Shown: positions 40,373-48,642 of the stretch, in pieces | Position numbering within the stretch: position 1 is the first letter of the stretch | Layout: every line of letters starts with the position of its first letter | Assembly (NCBI GenBank): GCA_022509165.1 | Contig: JAFLTT010000009.1 | Coordinates: forward strand, 60,838-124,837 | Length of the DNA stretch: 64,000 nucleotides | From: Muribaculaceae bacterium | Lineage (GTDB): Bacteria > Bacteroidota > Bacteroidia > Bacteroidales > Muribaculaceae | Direction of reading: 5' to 3' | The notes under the pieces: model-generated | Told to the model about the DNA's origin: nothing | The model's input: the letters and a program-made list of their open reading frames with translations, nothing else | The model's database searches: none | Made by a program: the position numbers and the translations under genes

Positions 40373-40915
40373 ATGGATAAGACCAAAAAGAATCTGTTCG
40401 AACTCACTAATTGCAGTCTTCAGCAATACCGGGATACAAGGAAATTGCCTGTGAGCGTGCTGCTCGATAATGTGCGCTCCATGCACAATGTGGGCTCGGT
40501 GTTCCGTACCTCCGATGCATTCCTTATCTCGGAGGTAATATTATGCGGAATCACCGGTACGCCTCCTCACTCTGAAATCACAAAGACTGCCCTCGGAGCA
40601 GAAGAAAGCGTGAGGTGGAGATATGAAGAAAACGCTCTGCATACCGTGGAGAACATGAAAAAAGAGGGATGGCTGATATGTGTGCTTGAACAGGCTCACG
40701 GCAGCATCCCCCTTAATGATTTCTTACCATCCGCCGATGAGAAATATCTTCTCGTGGCTGGTAACGAAGTGGAAGGTGTAAGTCAGAAAATAGTTGACCT
40801 GGCTGATATTATTCTTGAGATTCCCCAGCATGGGGTGAAACATTCTCTCAATGTCTCGGTAAGCGTGGGAATATCTCTATGGCATCTCACTGCTCATTTG
40901 CAGCAAGACTGCTGA
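40373..40915 (+). CDS. SpoU/TrmH-family RNA 2'-O-methyltransferase
   Basis: A 180-residue knotted methyltransferase. Motif 1 is MHNVGSVFRTSDAFLISEVI near residue 36. Motif 2 is LLVAGNEVEGVS near 130. Motif 3 is HSLNVSVSVGISLWHL near 158, the SAM-binding knot. It uses S-adenosylmethionine to methylate a ribose on tRNA or rRNA; the exact nucleotide is not clear from sequence. It is shorter than TrmH and lacks the TrmH C-terminal extension. It is probably the third gene of the purF-pyrG unit. Confidence 0.88.
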   Translation: MDKTKKNLFELTNCSLQQYRDTRKLPVSVLLDNVRSMHNVGSVFRTSDAFLISEVILCGITGTPPHSEITKTALGAEESVRWRYEENALHTVENMKKEGWLICVLEQAHGSIPLNDFLPSADEKYLLVAGNEVEGVSQKIVDLADIILEIPQHGVKHSLNVSVSVGISLWHLTAHLQQDC

Positions 40916-40927
40916 GATTGTATTCTT

Positions 40928-41485
40928 TTATACAGTAAGAATTTCTTTTTCCTTGGCTGCGAAAACTTCATCGATTTTCTTCATGTATTTGTCATGAAGT
41001 TTCTGAACTTCGTTTTCACCGTCTTTCTCCACGTCTTCGCTCATACCTTTCTTGATTTCTTTCTTAAGGCCTTCGATGGCTTCACGACGGGCGTTTCTTA
41101 CTGATACTTTGGCATTTTCTGCCTCTGCCTTACTTTGTTTCACAAGATTCTTACGCCTTTCTTCTGTAAGAGGAGGTATGGAAAGCCGGATCACCTCACC
41201 ATTATTTTCCGGGGTGATGCCAAGGTCGGAATTGATAATTGCCTTCTCTATCTCCTTAAACATACTTTTCTCCCATGGTGTAATGGCGATGGTGCGTGCA
41301 TCAGGCACAGAGATGTTAGCTACATTGGATATAGGTGCTTTAGATCCATAGTAGTCTACCCTGATGGCATCCAGTAGTTTCGGAGAGGCCTTTCCGGCTC
41401 TGATATGAGCTAAGGCATCATCAAGATATTCCACTGCCATCTCCATGCTCTCTTTAGCATTGTCAAGATATTCTTTTACTTCCAT
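40928..41485 (-). CDS. frr: Ribosome recycling factor
   Basis: A 185-residue protein that with EF-G splits post-termination ribosomes. The helical bundle carries [21 protein letters not shown] at the start, then the second domain with [42 protein letters not shown] is the typical basic helix, and the C-terminus is [17 protein letters not shown]. It is complete. It follows pyrH by 79 bases, the standard bacterial pair. It converges with the methyltransferase gene, whose stop lies 12 bases away, and no clear terminator is visible between them. Confidence 0.96.
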   Translation of the reverse strand: MEVKEYLDNAKESMEMAVEYLDDALAHIRAGKASPKLLDAIRVDYYGSKAPISNVANISVPDARTIAITPWEKSMFKEIEKAIINSDLGITPENNGEVIRLSIPPLTEERRKNLVKQSKAEAENAKVSVRNARREAIEGLKKEIKKGMSEDVEKDGENEVQKLHDKYMKKIDEVFAAKEKEILTV

Positions 41486-41564
41486 ATTCTTTTATATTAT
41501 ATTTTCTTTATTTCTAAATCTTTATGAGTCATGGGTTTTGCACCATGCCGGGATCACTTTTCAA

Positions 41565-42269
41565 TCAATACACCAGGGTACCAACGTTTTCACCGTCAAT
41601 CATCTTTTCAAGGTTGCCTTCCTTGTCCATATTGAACACATAGATAGGCATATTATTTTCCTTACAAAGAGCAGTGGCGGTAATATCCATCACTTTAAGA
41701 TTACGGGCTATAACCTCATCATAAGTGATTTTATCGAATTTAGTGGCAGAAGGGTCTTTTTCCGGGTCAGCAGTGTATACACCGTCTACCCTCGTGCCTT
41801 TAAGCATCACATCCGCTTCTATTTCAATTGCCCTTAGGGCGCTTCCGGTATCAGTGGTGAAATAAGGACTTCCCGTGCCACAGCTCATTATCGCAACCGT
41901 GCCATCCTTCATGGCCTTTATGGCCTCCCATTTCGAATAGGGATATCCAACTGGGAACATAGGGATAGCAGTGAAAACTTTTGCGGGTTGGCCAATGGCT
42001 TCGAAGGCTGAACTTAAGGCCAGAGAATTGATTACGGTGGCCATCATGCCCATCTGGTCTCCTTTCACACGGTCGAACCCCTTGGATGCACCTGCAAGAC
42101 CTCTGAATATATTGCCACCTCCTATCACAATGCCTATCTGCACACCCTTGTCGGCTATCCTTTGTATCTGTGAGGCATAGGAATTCAGCCGCTCCGGATC
42201 AATCCCATAACCCTGTTTTCCCATCAGTGATTCACCCGATAGTTTTAGAAGAATGCGGTTGTATCTCAT
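41565..42269 (-). CDS. pyrH: Uridylate kinase (UMP kinase)
   Basis: A 234-residue amino-acid-kinase-fold enzyme that phosphorylates UMP to UDP, feeding CTP synthase. The start RYNRILLKLSGESLMGKQGYGID is typical. VIGGGNIFRGLAGA near residue 48 binds phosphate, and AIMSCGTGSPYFTTDTGSALRA near 130-150 is the substrate motif. ASKGFDRVKGDQMGMMATVINSLA is the bacterial UMPK block. The pyrH-frr pair is co-transcribed. Its leader carries the tandem repeat at 42271-42325. Confidence 0.96.
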   Translation of the reverse strand: MRYNRILLKLSGESLMGKQGYGIDPERLNSYASQIQRIADKGVQIGIVIGGGNIFRGLAGASKGFDRVKGDQMGMMATVINSLALSSAFEAIGQPAKVFTAIPMFPVGYPYSKWEAIKAMKDGTVAIMSCGTGSPYFTTDTGSALRAIEIEADVMLKGTRVDGVYTADPEKDPSATKFDKITYDEVIARNLKVMDITATALCKENNMPIYVFNMDKEGNLEKMIDGENVGTLVY

Positions 42270-42270
42270 A

Positions 42271-42325
42271 ATTAATTTGTTTTGCTGCTAAATTATCTTT
42301 AATTTGTTTTTGCTGCTGAATTATC
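42271..42325 (-). repeat. Tandem 27/28-base repeat in the pyrH leader
   Basis: Copies at 42271-42297 and 42298-42325 share TTAATTTGTTTT(T)GCTGCT(A/G)AATTATC, differing by an extra T and one A/G change. On the minus strand they lie inside the untranslated leader between the promoter and the pyrH start. Possible translation or termination control of pyrH. Confidence 0.8.
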
Positions 42326-42346
42326 ACTTCTAATTTCAACGACATC

Positions 42347-42374
42347 CAAAATTAGTAAAAAAATATTATTTTTG
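42347..42374. promoter_or_regulatory. Two divergent overlapping promoters for pyrH and the DUF4369-like gene
   Basis: On the minus strand TAATTTTG occupies 42354-42347. On the plus strand TATTTTTG occupies 42367-42374. The two -7 elements are only 12 bases apart, back to back, so polymerases would compete. The plus-strand one ends 4 bases before the ATG at 42378. Confidence 0.55.
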
Positions 42375-42377
42375 CGT

Positions 42378-43421
42378 ATGGTCTCATACACGCGATATCT
42401 TTTTTTCATTTGCCTGCTGATTTTTATCTCTTGTGTTAAAAATCAGTTTACTTTAGAGTTTGATCTCGAAGAGAATGTTACGGATAATTATAATGTCACT
42501 TACTATGCCACCGATGTAAAAGGTGGTATCACCGTGCAGGCCGTGGCCTCAGTGAGGGAGGGTAAATGTATCCTTAAAGGGGCTACGAAACGTCCCACAT
42601 TGACCTTTGTCACTACCAGGAAATCTGTCTATCCTTTGGTGATTTATGCTGATCGGGATGAAAAGATTCTAATAACGGGTGAAGGAAAGGATCCCGTGGA
42701 TTGGATGGTGAATGGCAATGATATCAATAAAGAACTTTCAGACTGGAGAAATGAAAATAAAAAGGCTCTCAGTTCACTTAGTCCGGATTCGGTAAATATG
42801 GCTGTAAGGGATTTTGTAGAAGTAAATCCTGACAACCCCGTTTCTACCATACTGATGCTTTGCTATTTCAATAGGGAAGTAAACGAGAGAGAATATGTAA
42901 GCCTTATGGCATCATTGCAGGGTGAGGCCAAAAAACAGGATTGGTTACGTCTGGTGGCCCGTACGGACCAACTTTATCATGCTTATTCATACCCGGCCAG
43001 AATAGAGAGCGTGATTCTGAGATCTGAGCATCATGGTGTCGATACCGTCTGGATAAATCATAAAAATCCGGTAATGATGGCTTTCTGGCAAACCGGATTC
43101 AACGAAAGGTCAGCACTGGTGGATTCCATAAAGGCTTTGAAAAAAGAATTTCCCGATTCCGTGAGAATCATTGCAGATGTTTGCCTTGATGTGGACTCTG
43201 TGTCATGGAAAAATGCTATCCGACGCGATTCTTTAGGCACCACCAAAAGACTGTGGGCTCCTGCCGGAGTAACAGATACTACCATCATGAAACTGAAGGT
43301 AAATTCTCTGCCTTATTATATCATATTCAATAAGGAGGGTGTGCAGCAATACCGTGGTGCTGACCTCTCGGAAGCTATATCGGAATACCGGCGCCTTCAG
43401 AATGAAAAAGATTCTATCTGA
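42378..43421 (+). CDS. Lipoprotein with DUF4369-like domain and thioredoxin-like C-terminus
   Basis: A 347-residue protein from the ATG at 42378. A signal peptide ends in a lipobox (LLIFISC near residues 12-18). Residues 20-140 are all-beta and resemble DUF4369, the N-terminal domain of many Bacteroidetes thioredoxin-like proteins. The C-terminal part around KRLWAPAGVTDTTIMKLKVN and SLPYYIIFNKEGVQQYRG fits a thioredoxin-fold edge, but no CxxC is present, so it is probably not a disulfide reductase. It lies divergent to pyrH and 28 bases before comM. Role unknown. Confidence 0.7.
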   Translation: MVSYTRYLFFICLLIFISCVKNQFTLEFDLEENVTDNYNVTYYATDVKGGITVQAVASVREGKCILKGATKRPTLTFVTTRKSVYPLVIYADRDEKILITGEGKDPVDWMVNGNDINKELSDWRNENKKALSSLSPDSVNMAVRDFVEVNPDNPVSTILMLCYFNREVNEREYVSLMASLQGEAKKQDWLRLVARTDQLYHAYSYPARIESVILRSEHHGVDTVWINHKNPVMMAFWQTGFNERSALVDSIKALKKEFPDSVRIIADVCLDVDSVSWKNAIRRDSLGTTKRLWAPAGVTDTTIMKLKVNSLPYYIIFNKEGVQQYRGADLSEAISEYRRLQNEKDSI

Positions 43422-43449
43422 CCATCCTATCTTATCTTCATATCTATAA

Positions 43450-45054
43450 ATGTTAACAAAAATATATTCAGCCTCCATACAGGGTATTGATGCCTTTCCG
43501 GTTACCATAGAAACATTCGGAGAGAAGGGGGCCCTTTTTTCAATCGTAGGAATGCCCGATACGGCCGTTAAAGAGAGCCAACAAAGGATGGTTTCTGCCA
43601 TAAATCATAGCGGTGTATCATTTCCTCACCGGCGTACCATTATCAATCTGGCACCTGCAGATGTAAAGAAGGAAGGGGCCGGATTCGACCTTCCGATGGC
43701 CCTCGGAGTTCTATCAGCTCATGAGGTGATACCCTCTACCCATTTAGGAGAATATATGATCATGGGAGAACTTTCACTTGACGGGTCTGTGCTCCCTGTG
43801 AGAGGAGTTTTGCCAATGGCTATCAAAGCCAGGGAATTGGGATTCAAACGACTAATCGTGCCGGAAGAAAATGTCACCGAAGCTGCCGTGGTGAATAAAG
43901 TGGAGGTATTTGGCGTGAAAAACCTCTCCGAGGCTATTGCATTGCTTAAAAATGAGTCGGAGCTGTCACCCACGGTGATAGATACCCGAGCTATATTTGC
44001 ATCCGAATCCTCTGTATTTGATATTGATTTTTCAGAGGTGAAAGGTCAAGACAGTGTGAAAAGGGCTTTTGAAGTGGCCTGTTCGGGTGGCCACAATGTA
44101 CTGATGATTGGCTCGCCGGGTGCGGGAAAATCAATGATGGCTAAAAGAATACCCACCATATTGCCACCTTTAAGTTTAGGAGAGGCTCTGGAGACTACTA
44201 AAATACATTCTGTGGCAGGGAAACTGAGGCGCGGTTCAATGCTGATGACCCGGCGACCGTTCCGTACTCCCCATCACACGGTATCTCCGGTAGCAATGGT
44301 GGGAGGGGGTACAAATCCGATGCCCGGAGAAATTTCCTTAGCCCATAACGGTGTCCTTTTCCTCGATGAATTTCCTGAATTTCCCAGACAGGTTCTTGAA
44401 GTGCTCCGCCAGCCTATAGAAGACCGTACCATCACTGTGGCTCGGGCAAAGTATACAGTGAATTACCCGGCCTCATTCATGCTTGTGGCTTCTATGAATC
44501 CTTGTCCATGCGGCTATTATGGCCATCCTACTAAGCAATGCACCTGCCTGCCGGGACAAGTAAACAAGTATATGAATAAGATATCCGGACCGTTGCTCGA
44601 CCGCATAGACATTCAGATAGAGATACAGCCGGTATCGTTTGATGATATCGCCAATACGGTGCCTTCAGAAAACAGTGCATCCATCCGGGAAAGGGTGATC
44701 CGTGCTCGAGCCATCCAGCAGGAAAGATTCAAAGGCGAGAAAGGGGTGTATTGCAATGCGCAGATGAACACCCGGTTGCTGAAGAAATATGCATGGCCCG
44801 ATGCCGAAGGGCTCGGCAAATTAAAAGACAGGATGGAAAAACTAAGCATGAGTGCCCGGGCCTTCGATCGTATCCTGCGTCTTGCCCGCACCATCGCTGA
44901 CCTTGAATCAGCCCAGACTCTTCCGTCTCCCGGATCTCCTGATTATCCATCTTCATTGAGTGCGGCAGTGGTTGCTCCTGTTCTCAGCCATCACATCGCT
45001 GAAGCCATTGGGTACCGCAACCTCGACCGCCACGACTACGGCACCACCTATTGA
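43450..45054 (+). CDS. comM: ComM/YifB-family AAA+ ATPase
   Basis: A 534-residue protein, full length for the family. The N-terminal S5/Lon-like domain (YSASIQGIDAFPVTIETFG) covers about 1-180. The magnesium-chelatase-like AAA+ core follows: Walker A GSPGAGKSMMAKRIP near 222, Walker B VLFLDEFPEFP near 300. A Cys/His set lies in CPCGYYGHPTKQCTC near 357. The C-terminal Mg-chelatase domain ends SHHIAEAIGYRNLDRHDYGTTY. In transformable bacteria ComM is a hexameric helicase that promotes branch migration during recombination of incoming DNA. Its 3' end is repeated in degraded form at three points downstream. Confidence 0.93.
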   Translation: MLTKIYSASIQGIDAFPVTIETFGEKGALFSIVGMPDTAVKESQQRMVSAINHSGVSFPHRRTIINLAPADVKKEGAGFDLPMALGVLSAHEVIPSTHLGEYMIMGELSLDGSVLPVRGVLPMAIKARELGFKRLIVPEENVTEAAVVNKVEVFGVKNLSEAIALLKNESELSPTVIDTRAIFASESSVFDIDFSEVKGQDSVKRAFEVACSGGHNVLMIGSPGAGKSMMAKRIPTILPPLSLGEALETTKIHSVAGKLRRGSMLMTRRPFRTPHHTVSPVAMVGGGTNPMPGEISLAHNGVLFLDEFPEFPRQVLEVLRQPIEDRTITVARAKYTVNYPASFMLVASMNPCPCGYYGHPTKQCTCLPGQVNKYMNKISGPLLDRIDIQIEIQPVSFDDIANTVPSENSASIRERVIRARAIQQERFKGEKGVYCNAQMNTRLLKKYAWPDAEGLGKLKDRMEKLSMSARAFDRILRLARTIADLESAQTLPSPGSPDYPSSLSAAVVAPVLSHHIAEAIGYRNLDRHDYGTTY

Positions 45055-45062
45055 AAATTAAT

Positions 45063-45632
45063 ATGAATCCTCCCACATTATTTATTATTGCAGGACCTAA
45101 TGGAGCCGGAAAAACCACTGCTTCTATGAATATTCTTCCGGAAATTTTAGATTGCAAAATTTTCGTGAATGCGGATGAGATTGCTAAAGGTTTAAATCCT
45201 TTAGACCCTGAATCAATGGCAATAGAGGCCGGGAGGATTATGCTGAATAGAATTAATTTTTTGATTGAAAAAAGAGAAACCTTTGCATTAGAAACCACAC
45301 TTGCAACCCGTAGTTATCTGAAATTCATTGAAAAGGCAAAGGATTTGGGATATAAGGTGGTTTTGTTATTCTTTTGGCTTGAATCGCCTGATTTTGCTAA
45401 AGAACGGGTTACTAACAGAGTAAAAGAGGGGGGTCATAATATTCCGGAAGAAGTTATAGAAAGGAGATATTGGCTTGGATTGAAGAATCTATTTGAAATA
45501 TTTATGTTGAAAGTGGATTCCTGGTCTCTTTATGATAATAATGATAAGACAAAATTGATATCCACTAATTTAAGAGTTGTTGATGTAAAAAAATACAAAA
45601 AAATAAAGGAATCATGTCAGAACAGGAAATAA
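45063..45632 (+). CDS. Zeta-toxin-like P-loop kinase
   Basis: A 189-residue protein. Walker A is IAGPNGAGKTTASM at residues 9-20. NADEIAKGLNPLDPESMAIEA and FALETTLATRSYLKFIEKA match the zeta-toxin family, which phosphorylates UDP-N-acetylglucosamine, blocking cell-wall synthesis. The start is the ATG 9 bases after the comM stop. The overlap with a 56-residue downstream gene suggests a toxin-partner pair. The catalytic His/Asp pattern was not resolved residue by residue, so kinase activity is inferred from the family. A truncated near-copy of its start lies at 55690-55771. Confidence 0.8.
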   Translation: MNPPTLFIIAGPNGAGKTTASMNILPEILDCKIFVNADEIAKGLNPLDPESMAIEAGRIMLNRINFLIEKRETFALETTLATRSYLKFIEKAKDLGYKVVLLFFWLESPDFAKERVTNRVKEGGHNIPEEVIERRYWLGLKNLFEIFMLKVDSWSLYDNNDKTKLISTNLRVVDVKKYKKIKESCQNRK

Positions 45633-45784
45633 AATTGATACAGGACAAAATTGATAAAGGATTGGAATGGTCTTATGAAAAGATGCTTAGTGAAAAGGCT
45701 TCTCGAAATGAGAATATGGTTATTTCCAGAAATAATAAAATAGAGGTTGTTTCAGCTCGTGAAATAATGAATGAGAAAAATTGA
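45614..45784 (+). CDS. Small partner (antitoxin-like) of the zeta-type kinase
   Basis: A 56-residue protein starting MSEQEIKLIQDKIDKGL, overlapping the kinase by 19 bases in another frame. The helical N-terminus and a closing VISRNNKIEVVSAREI segment resemble small partners found next to such P-loop proteins in Bacteroidetes. Its TGA at 45782-45784 is the first base triplet of the comM-tail copy (TGAAGCCATC), so the natural end may have been replaced when the junction formed. Antitoxin role is inferred from position only. Confidence 0.6.
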   Translation: MSEQEIKLIQDKIDKGLEWSYEKMLSEKASRNENMVISRNNKIEVVSAREIMNEKN

Positions 45785-45836
45785 AGCCATCGGCTACCGC
45801 AACCTCGACCACCACGACTACGGCACCACCTTCTAA
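45782..45836 (+). pseudogene. Relic 1 of the comM 3' end
   Basis: Fifty-five bases encode EAIGYRNLDHHDYGTTF and a stop, a near match to the comM C-terminus (EAIGYRNLDRHDYGTTY). Only a few positions differ, mostly synonymous. The stop at 45834-45836 lies 14 bases before the ATG of the next gene, mirroring comM-to-zeta spacing. No ATPase domain remains. Confidence 0.9.
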
Positions 45837-45850
45837 GAATAATAATTATA

Positions 45851-46318
45851 ATGAGTGAAGAAGAATATAAGTCGATTATAGATATAATGCGGCAATATAA
45901 AGATGCAGAAGATAAGCCGCAGATTGGGATTTTCTGGTATTCGCCTGAAAAGGATGAATTAGTAGATGTATATTTACAAGACTTTGATTCCGTGGATCTT
46001 CATCCGAATGGGAAAAGGATTTCTACAAAAATTCACCAAAAAGTTTGGGAAAAGAATTATTATAAGGCAAGAGCCAAGGGAGATAAAGATAAACTTGCCT
46101 ATTATGAAAGAGATTATACTTGGATTCCAAGAGGCATGGTAAATTTAAATGAAAAAGAAAATCAATTTGAGGTAATGACCGGGGATTGGTTTGACAATTA
46201 TCCTCAATTGAAAGAGGAAATTATAATGGAATTCCAATTGCCAGAGGATAAAACTGTCTTCTTGAAGGGAGAGCATTGTCAACTCGGGCATGGCTGGAGT
46301 GAAGACCTTTATAAATAG
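45851..46318 (+). CDS. Unknown 155-residue protein
   Basis: A soluble protein without signal or membrane segment. It begins MSEEEYKSIIDIMRQYKD. IGIFWYSPEKDELVDVYLQDFDSVDL and KIHQKVWEKNYYKARAKGD follow, then YERDYTWIPRGMVNLNEKENQF, with many Asp/Glu. The pattern recurs in Bacteroidetes as an uncharacterised family; no catalytic motif is recognised. It lies 23 bases before the kinase gene and 14 after the comM relic, so it is the first gene of this module. It may be a small regulatory protein, but that is a guess. Confidence 0.65.
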   Translation: MSEEEYKSIIDIMRQYKDAEDKPQIGIFWYSPEKDELVDVYLQDFDSVDLHPNGKRISTKIHQKVWEKNYYKARAKGDKDKLAYYERDYTWIPRGMVNLNEKENQFEVMTGDWFDNYPQLKEEIIMEFQLPEDKTVFLKGEHCQLGHGWSEDLYK

Positions 46319-46341
46319 TTTATTGTTTTTTTAATCATTTA

Positions 46342-47637
46342 ATGAAAAACTCTGATTCGGGATTTTACGATAAGGAATTCATTACAACCCCTTATCTTAA
46401 ATTGCTGGAAGATAAGGACGGTGCTACAGGCCTATGCTATCAGATGCGGTTGCATGGCAAGTTACATTTTGTAAAAAAGATAAAACCGGAATTTGAAAAT
46501 GATGCCCGAATGAGGGCTGCTTTCAGAAAGGAGAATGAGATTGGCTTTTCATTGTCACATCCCAACCTTCCGAGATACCTATTCATGGAGGGTATATTTT
46601 CCCCTGAAGAATATGTTGTGACCGAATGGTTGGAAGGAGAAACTCTTGATAAATTCATAGAACATAATCCCAAATTTTTCTGCGAAAGAAATAATATTAA
46701 GAGATTAATCAATCAATTGGCAGATGCTTTGGACTATCTTCACCAAAATGGAATCCTCCATGGAGATTTGAAACCATCCAATATAATGCTGACAAAAGAT
46801 GGGGAAAGAGCTATTTTGCTTGATTTAGGATTTTCAATATCTGATGCTCACACACTAACAGGAGGTTTTACTTATGATTTCGCCGCACCTGAATTGATAA
46901 ATGGAGAATCAGCTACTGAAACAGCAGATTATTTTTCTTTAGGAAAAATCATTGAATTCATAAAAAATCATACAAAGGGCAAGTTACCAAAAGAAATTGT
47001 AGGGCTTAAGGAGGCATTGATTAATCCCGATAGATTTAAAAGGAGCCATAGTTTAGAGGAGATAAAAGAGGTATTAGATAAAAAAAGAGGTAAATGGGTT
47101 TGGTTTACAATATTACCTTTCCTTGGTTTATTAGTATGGTTTATATTGGATATAATTTATAAAGAAAGTTCATACGAAACTGATATAAAAATAATTCAGC
47201 AGCCGATTATCCAAAAAGAGATTGATAAATATGAATCATCCATTTCTTCCATAGAAGAACCTCAGTTAGAAGATATTATTTACCATCAGGGAAATAAGGT
47301 TACCTTGGGGAAAACTGAAAAGATTAATATTGAATCTGAAAAAGAAAATATAAAAGATGAAGTAAACCGTCTTTTAAAATTGAATTACACTCCTCACATG
47401 GCTCGTATAGATTCTTTGGTCCAGGAAAAGGATTTCACTATGGATTGGTATTTAAAAATAGTGAATGAATCAGCAGATGCTATGGTAAAAAGTATCAAGG
47501 ACAGTTATTATTATGAAAAATATCCATCAGTTCCAAAAGATGAAGTTATTTACATCCTTTCCACTGAGTTTAGTAATTTTTGTAATAATATTTGGAATCC
47601 TAAAATGGAAAATTATTATAAAAACATACCTAAGTAA
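46342..47637 (+). CDS. Membrane-bound Hanks-type Ser/Thr protein kinase
   Basis: A 431-residue protein. Residues 15-245 form a kinase domain: the ATP lysine in HFVKKIKPE near 38, the hinge EYVVTEWLEGETLDKF near 95, the catalytic loop HGDLKPSNIML near 140 (HGD where most have HRD, a normal variant), and LLDLGFS near 160 (DLG for DFG). APELINGE is the P+1 motif. The membrane helix lies at about 253-275 (WVWFTILPFLGLLVWFILDI), leaving a 150-residue outer tail that may sense an envelope signal. Its targets are not evident. Confidence 0.85.
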   Translation: MKNSDSGFYDKEFITTPYLKLLEDKDGATGLCYQMRLHGKLHFVKKIKPEFENDARMRAAFRKENEIGFSLSHPNLPRYLFMEGIFSPEEYVVTEWLEGETLDKFIEHNPKFFCERNNIKRLINQLADALDYLHQNGILHGDLKPSNIMLTKDGERAILLDLGFSISDAHTLTGGFTYDFAAPELINGESATETADYFSLGKIIEFIKNHTKGKLPKEIVGLKEALINPDRFKRSHSLEEIKEVLDKKRGKWVWFTILPFLGLLVWFILDIIYKESSYETDIKIIQQPIIQKEIDKYESSISSIEEPQLEDIIYHQGNKVTLGKTEKINIESEKENIKDEVNRLLKLNYTPHMARIDSLVQEKDFTMDWYLKIVNESADAMVKSIKDSYYYEKYPSVPKDEVIYILSTEFSNFCNNIWNPKMENYYKNIPK

Positions 47638-47652
47638 AGAATTTTTCCGAAG

Positions 47653-48198
47653 TTAGATTTCAAGATTGATACCGAATTTTTCTCCTGCCACATATCTTCC
47701 AAGGCTTTCGCCATTTCGAATCACATCCTTAGCAATCATGGGAAGGCCAGAAGTGAAACTGTCTACAAAAATTTTATCTCCCTTTAGCAGGCTACCATTG
47801 ATGCTTTCCGTTACAATGAATTTGTCATCTTTGATATGCTGGAGATTCAACCGACGGTTAGGGTAATAGGAAATATTTATTTCTGTGTCTGCAGGAAGCC
47901 GAGATGAAAGGATTGACTCCGGATTGCAATCGAAATCCGAGTCTCCTTTATTATTAATTGAATCTTCCAATTCTTTGTAAGAATTAAAACCGAGAAATCG
48001 GGCCAGGATTTCCAAAGTGGATTGACGTGGAGTAGCTCTTTCTGAAGTAAAGCCCAAGAGACGTTTAAGTGTGGTAAATCCTAAATGGTCTCCGGTATTA
48101 GTTTCTATGTCCAGGGCCATACGTTCGCAATCGGAAGAAGAATTAAGGGGATATCCGCATTTCTCTTCAAGCAATTTTATGATAAACTTATCAATCAT
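47653..48198 (-). CDS. Putative regulator or sensor protein, unknown
   Basis: A 181-residue protein from the Met at 48198. The first 85 residues (IDKFIIKLLEEKCGYPLN, DCERMALDIETNTGDHLGF, TTLKRLLGFTSE, LEILARFLGFNSYKELE) form a helical domain known from Bacteroidetes regulator-like proteins. The second half is beta-rich (INISYYPNRRLNLQHIKDDK). No canonical helix-turn-helix or kinase motif is seen. It is convergent with the kinase gene and divergent from the non-coding leader, so it could control either. Function unproven. Confidence 0.6.
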   Translation of the reverse strand: MIDKFIIKLLEEKCGYPLNSSSDCERMALDIETNTGDHLGFTTLKRLLGFTSERATPRQSTLEILARFLGFNSYKELEDSINNKGDSDFDCNPESILSSRLPADTEINISYYPNRRLNLQHIKDDKFIVTESINGSLLKGDKIFVDSFTSGLPMIAKDVIRNGESLGRYVAGEKFGINLEI

Positions 48199-48263
48199 AA
48201 TTGTAAAGTTACAAAGAAATTCGGACAAAACGGACGATTGCAAAGAGGTAAATAAATTTTAAT

Positions 48264-48293
48264 TTTGTGATTGAAAAAAAATAATTACTTTTG
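48264..48293 (+). promoter_or_regulatory. Promoter of the structured leader
   Basis: TTTG at 48264-48267 and TACTTTTG at 48286-48293, spaced by 18 bases, a close Bacteroides promoter match. Transcription should start near 48298. No other promoter is seen before the nuclease gene. Confidence 0.7.
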
Positions 48294-48297
48294 TGAA

Positions 48298-48594
48298 TGA
48301 AAGCATTTTTAGGCGAGAGAGTCTTTGAATTTGCTTTCAGACATAAAAGCGTTATCGAAACGCTTCGATCTTGACGGTTTAGAATCTCGCAAGTTCAAAA
48401 ATCGGAGTCAAGAACGAGGTGACGATGGATGCTCCGTAAGTTATTTCTGAAGATTAGGATGCCTGATTCGGTGCATCCGTCGTTTTCATAATTTACGTGA
48501 GGGCTCTAATTCGTTGCTCGTATCTACTCCGAGGGCAATGCGAGAGCCTTAAACCGTGGGACGAGCAGAGATGCAGGCTCTCACGCTTTTTTTT
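48298..48594 (+). ncRNA. Structured RNA or attenuating leader ahead of a nuclease gene
   Basis: About 297 bases without a long reading frame, with its own promoter and a T8 terminator. Stable stems: 48347-48353/48359-48365 (AAGCGTT/AACGCTT). A long stem 48422-48432/48473-48483 (11 pairs) competes with a local hairpin, because GGATGC occurs at 48427 and 48458 and either copy can pair with GCATCC at 48473. Stem 48435-48444/48488-48497 fits the second option. GAGAGCCT (48542-48549) can pair either with AGGGCTCT (48500-48507) or with AGGCTCTC (48575-48582), the latter part of the terminator. No known Rfam family is recognised; it lacks tmRNA, RNase P and 6S marks. Confidence 0.6.
48555..48594 (+). 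terminator. Terminator with possible antiterminator alternative
   Basis: CGTG (48555-48558) pairs CACG (48582-48585) and GAGC (48563-48566) pairs GCTC (48577-48580), then CTTTTTTTT. The descending arm AGGCTCTC can instead pair with GAGAGCCT upstream, which would open the terminator and allow read-through into the nuclease gene 49 bases later. Confidence 0.65.
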
Positions 48595-48642
48595 ATTGTG
48601 TTTTCTCTGATTTCGAAGCCTGGCAGAGAATAACTCATTAAT

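Noticed and set aside
48298..48594. tmRNA, RNase P RNA or 6S RNA
   Set aside because: No tRNA-like ends or tag frame for tmRNA, no conserved P RNA core, and no single long 6S-type hairpin.
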